49,890 nucleotides of DNA from Azoarcus sp. TTM-91 (lineage in GTDB: Bacteria > Pseudomonadota > Gammaproteobacteria > Burkholderiales > Rhodocyclaceae), in contig NZ_WUEI01000028.1 in assembly GCF_012911025.1 (NCBI RefSeq), positions 1 through 49,890 on the forward strand, given 5' to 3'. The translations under genes and the position numbers were made by a program. Below the pieces are notes generated by a model. That model saw only the letters and a program-made list of their open reading frames with translations, did no database searches and was not told the origin of the DNA. Of this stretch, positions 44,366 to 49,890 are shown in pieces. Position 1 is the stretch's first letter. Every line of letters starts with the position of its first letter.

Positions 44366-45043
44366 TCATTCGATCTGCAATTCCAGGCCCACCCGCCGCG
44401 CGGCGGCGGCCAGGTGGCGGCGCATCGCGGCGGCGGTGGCGGCGGCATCGCCGGCATCGATGGCGGCGAGGATCTCGCGGTGTTCATCGGCCGGCTCCCA
44501 GATGCCGCCGGGGTTGGAGAAGGGCAGGCGCAGGCTGTGGCCGATCTGCTCGCGGAACTGGTGGGCGATGGTGATCAACCCCGGGTTGGTGGAGGACTCG
44601 GCCAACTGCAGGTGGAACTGCAGATCCCAGTCCGCCGCCATCACCAGGTCGCCCACCCGCAGCGCGTCCTCCATGCCGCGCTGGATGTCTTCCAGCGCCT
44701 GGCGGCCTTCGGTGTTCATGTGGCGGGTGGCGAGCGCCGCCCATGCCGGCTCCAGCGCCAGACGGAATTCGATCAGCGCCTGCGGCGTCATCGAGCCGGC
44801 GCCGGGCAGCGGCCGCGCCGGGTCCGGCCGGCTGCCGGCGGTCACGAACACGCCCTTGCCCGGCTGCGAGCGCACCAACCCCAGCGCTTCCAGCGTGGAA
44901 ATGGCCTCGCGCAGCGAGGCACGGCTGATCGCCAGCTGGTCGGACAGTTCGCGCTGCGAGGGCAGGGCGGAGCCGCTGGGAAATTCTCCCTCGGCGATGC
45001 GGCGCTGCAGCGCCTGGGCGGCAATGGCGGAGATGCTGGGCAT
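44366..45043 (-). CDS. FadR/GntR-family transcriptional regulator (FCD domain)
   Basis: This 225-aa repressor-type protein has an N-terminal winged helix (about 5-72, LPSQRELSDQLAISRASLRE, GLVRSQPGKGVFV). A C-terminal FCD all-helical ligand domain follows, with probable metal ligands in DWDLQFHLQLAE and ADEHREILAAIDAGD. It is the first gene of the importer operon, so it probably controls its own transcript and the transporter. A perfect palindrome of FadR type lies 32 bases upstream. Confidence 0.92.
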   Translation of the reverse strand: MPSISAIAAQALQRRIAEGEFPSGSALPSQRELSDQLAISRASLREAISTLEALGLVRSQPGKGVFVTAGSRPDPARPLPGAGSMTPQALIEFRLALEPAWAALATRHMNTEGRQALEDIQRGMEDALRVGDLVMAADWDLQFHLQLAESSTNPGLITIAHQFREQIGHSLRLPFSNPGGIWEPADEHREILAAIDAGDAAATAAAMRRHLAAAARRVGLELQIE

Positions 45044-45601
45044 GGGTGCCTTCGGTTGCGGTCTGACAGTTCGGACTGGTCAGACCAGTCAGATCGGTAG
45101 TAGCAGAAGCTGTGCCAATTGCTGGCCCGCTGAGTCTGGCCGGCTGGAAAGCGAGTGTTCATGGGGAATTGCGGGTTCCAAGGCGATGGGAAGGGTCACC
45201 TTGGGGTGGTTCGGGCAGGGGAGGTAATGCCCTCAAACGGTGCCTTTCTCTGCTTTCATGCCCCGCACGGGGGCGGGCTTTCGCTTCGCCGGAGTGGCGT
45301 GACGGCATGGCTGAGGGAAGAACGTTTTCGCGCTTGAAGCTGAAGGCTTGCCGAATCTGGCCAGGGCGAGGGCTTTGGCAATGGGTTTGCAGCAGGGACT
45401 TGCGTTGGCAAATGCGCCATTGCCTCAGCCCGATGGGTGCTTTCGTCCGCAAAAGCAGGCAAACACTGCCCAAGGGGGGCTGACCGTGGGCTTGCTGCCT
45501 ACCCGCTCAGCCACTTGCGGCCCTTGCTGTTTCTGGATAACGCCTGCGCGGGCGCTTTCCTAGAATCGTCCTCACCCCCAATCCGGTGAGACCAGAACAA
45601 A
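45044..45601. other. divergent regulatory region between FadR-type regulator and amidase
   Basis: No supported gene lies in these 558 bases. They hold the palindromic operator at 45075-45089 near the regulator. They also hold the promoter region of the amidase on the right; the AT-richer part near 45530-45600 precedes its ATG. Short open frames across the middle show no protein-like sequence. Confidence 0.5.
45075..45089. promoter_or_regulatory. perfect FadR-type operator ACTGGTCAGACCAGT
   Basis: The 15-base site is a perfect palindrome about a central A and contains TGGTCNGACCA, the core seen for many FadR-subfamily GntR regulators. It lies 32 bases upstream of the regulator's ATG, in a position to give autoregulation. 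Confidence 0.65.
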
Positions 45602-47209
45602 ATGCAGACGCGCGATGAGCTGTTTCCCGAGAGTTTTCCCCAGCCTGACGACCAGCCCCATGACCCGGCCGCCGGCAGCCGGCGCGACTTCCTGCGCAAC
45701 GCCGGTCTGCTGGGCGCGGCGGCGTTGCTTCCCGGCGGCCTCGGTGCGGCCGGCACCGCGATGGCCGCCCAGGCGCCGTCCGACATCGTGATGGCGGACG
45801 CGGTGGCGCTTTCGGCCTGGATCAAGGCGCGCAAAGTGTCCTGCCGCGAGGTCATGAGCGCCTTCCTCGACCATATCGAACGCATCAACCCCAAGGTGAA
45901 TGCGCTGGTATCGCTGCAGGAGCGCGACGGTCTGCTACGGCAGGCCGACGAGCGCGACGCCCAGCTCGCCCGTGGCGAGTACCTCGGCTGGATGCACGGC
46001 ATGCCGCAGGCGCCCAAGGATCTCACCGCCACCGCCGGCATTCCCACTACCCAGGGCTCGCCGCTGTTCAAGGACTATGTGCCGCGGCAGGATTCCATCA
46101 TCGTCGAGCGGGTGCGCCGGCAGGGCGCCATCCTCATCGGCAAGAGCAACACGCCGGAGTTCGGCCTCGGCTCGGCCACCTACAACACCGTGTTCGGCAC
46201 CACCCTGAATGCCTACGATCCCAGCCGCCACGCCGGCGGCAGCAGCGGCGGCGCGGCGGTGGCGCTGGCCGCCCGGATGCTGCCGGTGGCCGACGGCAGC
46301 GACATGATGGGCTCGCTGCGCAATCCGGCGGCCTGGAACAATGTGTTCGGCTTCCGGCCGTCGCAGGGCCGAGTGCCTTTCGGCCCCACCGGCGAGGTCT
46401 TCTTCCAGCAACTCGGCTACGAAGGGCCGATGGGGCGCACGGTGCGGGATCTGGCGATGCTGCTGTCGGTGCAGGCCGGCCACGACGCCCGGGTGCCGAT
46501 GTCCAGCAGCGAAGATCCGGCGGTGTTCGCCGGCTCGCTGCAACGGGATTTCCGTGGCACCCGCATCGGCTGGCTGGGCGACTTCCGTGGCTATCTGCCG
46601 ATGGAGGCTGGCGTGCTGGAGCTGTGCCGCCAGGGGTTGAAAGGCTTCGAGGCCGTGGGTTGCACGGTGGAGGAGGCGATGCCGGAGTATCCGATGGAGC
46701 AGCTGTGGCAGACCTGGCTCACGCTGCGCCACTGGCTGGTCGCCGGGCTTGCCACGCCGCTCTACAACGACCCGGCCAAGCGCGCGCTGCTGAAGCCGGA
46801 AGCGGTGTGGGAGATAGAGGGCGGGCTCAATCTCACCGGCGCGGATGTGTGGCGCGCCACCGTCCAGCGCAGCAAGTGGTACGAGGCGCTGCGCAAGCTG
46901 TTCGAGCGCTACGACTACCTGGTGCTGCCCTCGGCCCAGGTCTTCCCCTTCGATGCCGGCCAGCACTGGCCCGCGGAGATCGCCGGCCGCCGGATGGACA
47001 CCTATCACCGCTGGATGGAGGTCGTGACGGGGGGAACCCTGGCCGGCCTGCCCATTCTGAACGTGCCGGTGGGTTTCAACGCCCAGGGGCTGCCGATGGG
47101 CGTGCAGCTGATGGGCAAGGCCCAGGCGGACCTCGCCGTGCTGCAGCTGGGCCATGCCTACGAGCAGGCCACCGGCTGGGTGCAGGCGCGCCGGCCGGCG
47201 CTGCTCTGA
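45602..47209 (+). CDS. Tat-exported amidase (amidase signature family)
   Basis: This 535-aa serine amidase hydrolyses a carboxylic amide to acid and ammonia. A twin-arginine signal lies at 27-50 (SRRDFLRNAGLLGAAALLPG), so it acts in the periplasm. The catalytic Ser-Ser-Lys triad is visible: Lys139 (QAPKDL), the cis-Ser in GGSSGG (about 212-217), and nucleophile Ser238 in GSLRNPA. The segment DGSDMMGSLRNPAAWN is typical of the GatA-like branch. It is divergent from the amino acid importer, which fits release then uptake of an amide-derived amino acid. The substrate is unknown. Confidence 0.92.
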   Translation: MQTRDELFPESFPQPDDQPHDPAAGSRRDFLRNAGLLGAAALLPGGLGAAGTAMAAQAPSDIVMADAVALSAWIKARKVSCREVMSAFLDHIERINPKVNALVSLQERDGLLRQADERDAQLARGEYLGWMHGMPQAPKDLTATAGIPTTQGSPLFKDYVPRQDSIIVERVRRQGAILIGKSNTPEFGLGSATYNTVFGTTLNAYDPSRHAGGSSGGAAVALAARMLPVADGSDMMGSLRNPAAWNNVFGFRPSQGRVPFGPTGEVFFQQLGYEGPMGRTVRDLAMLLSVQAGHDARVPMSSSEDPAVFAGSLQRDFRGTRIGWLGDFRGYLPMEAGVLELCRQGLKGFEAVGCTVEEAMPEYPMEQLWQTWLTLRHWLVAGLATPLYNDPAKRALLKPEAVWEIEGGLNLTGADVWRATVQRSKWYEALRKLFERYDYLVLPSAQVFPFDAGQHWPAEIAGRRMDTYHRWMEVVTGGTLAGLPILNVPVGFNAQGLPMGVQLMGKAQADLAVLQLGHAYEQATGWVQARRPALL

Positions 47210-47237
47210 GGCGCGGCCGGCCGGGCCCGCTCCGCTG

Positions 47238-47756
47238 TCAGGGGCGGTCCTGCATGGTGCCGTGCACATACATGTCGCCGGCGGACATCCACTTGCCGTC
47301 CACCTTCTCCCACAGGAACAGGATGCGGAAGGTGAAGGGCTTCTCCGCGGGGTCGCGCGGTTTCACATGGAAGTTGGCCCAGTCCCAGCCCATGTTGCCG
47401 CTGACCTTGGTGTGGACCGACTCGATGCGTACATCGCCGTACTTCACCAGCTCGCGGTACATCGGCCGCAACTGCTCGCGGCCGACCTTCACCGGCGTTT
47501 CCTCGCCGGTGGAGATCACATCCGGGGCGTAGAAGCGGTCGACGATGGCATCCGCATCCTGGCTGGCGAAGGCTTTTTCCTTCAGGTCGTAGAGCGAGCG
47601 GATGGCGGCCTGGAAGGCTTTCAGTTCGGCGCTTGCCGTTGCGGCGCCCGCCGGCAGCGTGGTGGCGAGGAGGCTGGCCGCGAGCAGGCTGGCGGCGAGG
47701 CGCGGAGGGTGGAAAACGCGGAAAACGCGGAAAACGCGGGAAAGCGTGTGCTTCAT
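47238..47756 (-). CDS. secreted SnoaL/NTF2-like domain protein
   Basis: This 172-aa protein has a signal peptide over about 1-40 (LAASLLAASLLATTLPAGAA). A small cone-shaped domain of the SnoaL/DUF4440 type follows (AIRSLYDLKEKAFASQDADA, FYAPDVISTGEETPVKVGRE, RILFLWEKVDGKWMSAGDMY). Such domains bind small ligands or act as isomerases; some have no catalysis. Its ATG overlaps the stop of the FAD enzyme gene (TGATG), so the two are made together. The N-terminal coding region includes a short tandem repeat giving VFRVFRVF. Confidence 0.82.
   Translation of the reverse strand: MKHTLSRVFRVFRVFHPPRLAASLLAASLLATTLPAGAATASAELKAFQAAIRSLYDLKEKAFASQDADAIVDRFYAPDVISTGEETPVKVGREQLRPMYRELVKYGDVRIESVHTKVSGNMGWDWANFHVKPRDPAEKPFTFRILFLWEKVDGKWMSAGDMYVHGTMQDRP
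47711..47740. repeat. short tandem repeat GGAAAACGC
   Basis: Three copies of a 9-base unit lie within the signal peptide coding region of the SnoaL-like gene and encode VFRVFRVF. The unit length keeps the frame. Confidence 0.7.
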
Positions 47757-49762
47757 CAGATGATCTCCAGGATTTGCTTGGCGGCCCGGTCGCCTTCTTC
47801 GGCGGCGGTTTCCCACATCTGGGCGCCGGTGAGTTCCGCGTGGCAGAAGGCCATGCGGTTGAAACGGGTGCGGATGATCTCGCGCGGCGCCGGCTGGCCG
47901 TCCTTGCCGAAGAAGAAGCCCGGCGGCGCGGTGACGTAGGCGTGGCCCCAGCGGTTGGCGACGATGCCGGCGATGTCGCGCCTGGCGTCGAAACCGGCGG
48001 CGCCGAACATCTTCTGGAACTGGGTGCGCACGCCGGCCTCGATGTCGGCATAGGGCAGGTGGAAGAGCTGCATGCGGGCGGCGGTGCAGGTCTGGGCGAC
48101 GTCGTTCAGCCCATTCACGATGAAGGGGTTGTACTGCACCATCATCGCCGGCTTGTCCGGGTCCAGCGGCATGGTCTCGCGGCCATCCACCAGCACGTTG
48201 CGGCGCAGGCTGGTCCACCAGCCGAAACCCTCGAACCAGCGCGCGGAGGCGATGCCCAGCTTGTCGAGGAAGCGCCAGTTGCGCAGGGCCACGTTCACCG
48301 TGAGCATGGGCGCGTGGTGGAAGGTGGCCATGGCGTCGTAATAGGCGCGCGGCAGGTCGCGGCAGACGTGCTTGTTGGCATGCTGCTGCCCGGCCATGAT
48401 CACCGCCCGGGCGCGGGCCTTGTACAGCTTGCCTTCGCGCAGCCAGGTGACGGTGACGCCCTTGGCCGAGTCCGCCGGGCCGTCGTGGCTGACGGCGACC
48501 ACGGTGGATGACAGCCGGATGCGCACCGGCTGGCTGGCGCGGTCCAGCGCGTTCCAGTTGAGCCTGCCGAGGATGAGCTCGCTCAGGCGCTCGCCGGCGA
48601 AGGCGTCCGGAATCAGGTGCTTCACCAGCCGGCGGGCGATGGTGGCATTGCCGCCGGGGAAGCTCACCAGGTAGAGGTCGTCGGTGCCATCGCCCTTGCC
48701 CTGGGCGGGATCGCGGTTGTAATTCACCACGCCCGGCTGCATGAAGTTGTAGGCGGAGAAGGCGGAGATGGTGTCCGCGCCCTCGCCGCAGCCCATGGCC
48801 GCCGCCACCGGGTCGATGTACTTGCTCACCTCCGGCCCCAGCCCCATCACCTTGCTCAGGTAGTCGCGATAGGTCATGGAGTCCAGCCACTGCGCCCAGT
48901 CGGCGCGGCGGGGCGCGGTGTGGCTGAGTTCCAGGCGGGTAAGGTCCTGCTTCTGCGCCTCGGGCAGCGGCGCGTCCCTCCAGCCGTTGTGCCAGGCGTT
49001 CTTGACGAAGCCCTGGCCTTCGAAGAAATAGCCGATGTCCGACTGCTCCCAGCCGATGTGCATCGGCGACCAGACGTCGCGCGGAATCAGCATGTCGCTG
49101 CGCAGGTTCTGCGGCTCCTGGAAGTCGAAGGCTTCGGGAAAGCCCAGTTCCTCGTAGAAGCCGCTGTAGAAGCCGAAGGCCTTGGCCCGCTGCAGCGGGA
49201 ACACCATGCCGGTGGAGCCCTGCGGCCCGATCAACCGGGTGCCGTCCACCTCGATCTCGTTCTGCTTGGCCTCGCCGCCGAAGATGGCGTGCTGGTCCAG
49301 CATCAGCACGCTGCTGCCTGGCCTTTCCTTGTGATAGACGTGGGCGGCGGAGAGGCCGGCGATGCCACAGCCGACGACGATGAGGTCGTAGCTTTCGCCG
49401 GAGTCGGCGGCGCCGGCGATCAGCGCATCCATCTCGCGGTTGCGCAGCGCCGCCTTGGAGTCGTTCACCACGTTCCAGGTGTTGCCGTTGGCGCGGGCAT
49501 AGTCGCCGATGCCGATGCCGGCGTCGCTGCGCCAGCCGCTCCATTCGCGCGTCAGCCCGGTGAGCGGCACCGGCACAGTCTGCGCGTGGGCGCTGCGCAT
49601 CAGGCCGGGGGCGGCCATGCCGAGCAGGGCGCCGCCGGCGCCGAGCAGGCTGGCACCGAGGAAATCGCGGCGGGTGATGCGGGTATCGAAGCCGAGCGCG
49701 GTCTTTTCCTTTGCGCTCAGGCTGGCGGGTGGATTCGGGCTGGAATCCGGCGTCTCTGCCAT
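47756..49762 (-). CDS. Tat-exported FAD-dependent oxidoreductase, spermidine dehydrogenase-like
   Basis: This 668-aa flavoenzyme has a Tat signal at 29-60 (ITRRDFLGASLLGAGGALLG, ending SAHA). The FAD-binding Rossmann start is at 126-140 (DLIVVGCGIAGLSAA), and the conserved LDQHAIFGGEAKQNEIEVDG follows, the pattern found in SpdH-type amine dehydrogenases. A C-terminal FAD contact is around IVANRWGHAYVTAPPGFFFG. A periplasmic amine such as spermidine is a reasonable but unproven substrate. It forms an operon with the SnoaL-like protein. Start chosen at the ATG with GGAGGCTCC-like sequence upstream. Confidence 0.85.
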   Translation of the reverse strand: MAETPDSSPNPPASLSAKEKTALGFDTRITRRDFLGASLLGAGGALLGMAAPGLMRSAHAQTVPVPLTGLTREWSGWRSDAGIGIGDYARANGNTWNVVNDSKAALRNREMDALIAGAADSGESYDLIVVGCGIAGLSAAHVYHKERPGSSVLMLDQHAIFGGEAKQNEIEVDGTRLIGPQGSTGMVFPLQRAKAFGFYSGFYEELGFPEAFDFQEPQNLRSDMLIPRDVWSPMHIGWEQSDIGYFFEGQGFVKNAWHNGWRDAPLPEAQKQDLTRLELSHTAPRRADWAQWLDSMTYRDYLSKVMGLGPEVSKYIDPVAAAMGCGEGADTISAFSAYNFMQPGVVNYNRDPAQGKGDGTDDLYLVSFPGGNATIARRLVKHLIPDAFAGERLSELILGRLNWNALDRASQPVRIRLSSTVVAVSHDGPADSAKGVTVTWLREGKLYKARARAVIMAGQQHANKHVCRDLPRAYYDAMATFHHAPMLTVNVALRNWRFLDKLGIASARWFEGFGWWTSLRRNVLVDGRETMPLDPDKPAMMVQYNPFIVNGLNDVAQTCTAARMQLFHLPYADIEAGVRTQFQKMFGAAGFDARRDIAGIVANRWGHAYVTAPPGFFFGKDGQPAPREIIRTRFNRMAFCHAELTGAQMWETAAEEGDRAAKQILEII

Positions 49763-49890
49763 GGGGGAGGCTCCTGGATGACGAGGGGATGCAGTCCGCC
49801 GGTCGCGGACTGCCAGGTCATGCTAGGGAGGCGGAAAAGGGCTGTCGTCATCCCTAAGGATGATGGGCGGCGGCTTTGCGGGGCCGGGAT

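Noticed and set aside
47238..49544. A 768-residue protein joining the SnoaL-like protein to upstream sequence
   Set aside because: The upstream part is an off-frame shadow of the FAD enzyme gene; only the last 172 codons are real.
1..49890. CRISPR arrays, tRNA or rRNA genes
   Set aside because: No regularly spaced direct repeats, cloverleaf with TTCGA arm, or rRNA-like sequence was seen.

Overview
The window is a GC-rich bacterial chromosome segment, most likely from a betaproteobacterium (Rhodocyclales/Azoarcus-Thauera-Zoogloea type). This rests on codon style, the mix of sulfonate, chemotaxis and two-partner secretion genes, and chromosomal-integron type attC sites; no rRNA or tRNA gene is present to fix the taxon.

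Layout. 1-2035 (-): a TauT/NitT-family ABC uptake system (binding protein, ATPase, and the first codons of a permease). 2426-4030 (+): a membrane-anchored FMN/Fe-S glutamate-synthase-like protein. 4233-10978 (+): an eight-gene sulfonate utilisation operon: DUF2325 protein, molbindin SsuF, FMN reductase SsuE, binding protein SsuA, monooxygenase SsuD, a second binding protein, permease SsuC, and an SsuB ATPase fused to a C-terminal molbindin (Mop) domain. 10991-11515 (-): an unrecognised 174-aa protein. 12235-15862 (+): two tandem paralogous Cache-domain chemoreceptors.

15938-18261 (-): an AT-richer foreign island with a catB-type chloramphenicol acetyltransferase, a decayed IS110-family transposase (on +), and three small cassette-like ORFs separated by two recognisable attC sites. 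This is an integron cassette remnant with no integrase in view. 18281-22292 (+): a Fur-box-like site and an fbpABC-type ferric iron ABC importer. 22356-23339 (-): an SBF/ACR3-like transporter. 23572-25760 (-): a histidine kinase/OmpR-type regulator pair. 25869-26345 (-): a TerB-like protein. 26580-29468: a divergent pair, a 7TM-DISM histidine kinase (-) and an OmpR-type regulator (+), around a perfect palindrome.

29652-38874 (+): a two-partner secretion locus (TpsB transporter and a 2513-aa TpsA exoprotein), ended by a strong terminator and followed by a SapC-family gene (38945-39697). 39937-41212 (+): a second small-gene island with a frameshifted secreted protein, a small membrane protein, and a cassette-like secreted protein. 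The attC-like site ahead of the last gene is clearly related to one in the first island. A perfect 25-bp inverted repeat closes this segment.

41287-45043 (-): a FadR-type regulator with a perfect operator-like palindrome upstream, and a polar amino acid ABC importer, arranged as one operon. 45602-47209 (+): a Tat-exported amidase. 47238-49762 (-): a Tat-exported FAD oxidoreductase resembling spermidine dehydrogenase, followed by a secreted SnoaL/NTF2-like protein.

The main biological themes are scavenging (organosulfur, iron, amino acids/amides/amines), sensing (two chemoreceptors, two two-component systems), a giant secreted adhesin-like protein, and two patches of mobile cassette DNA.
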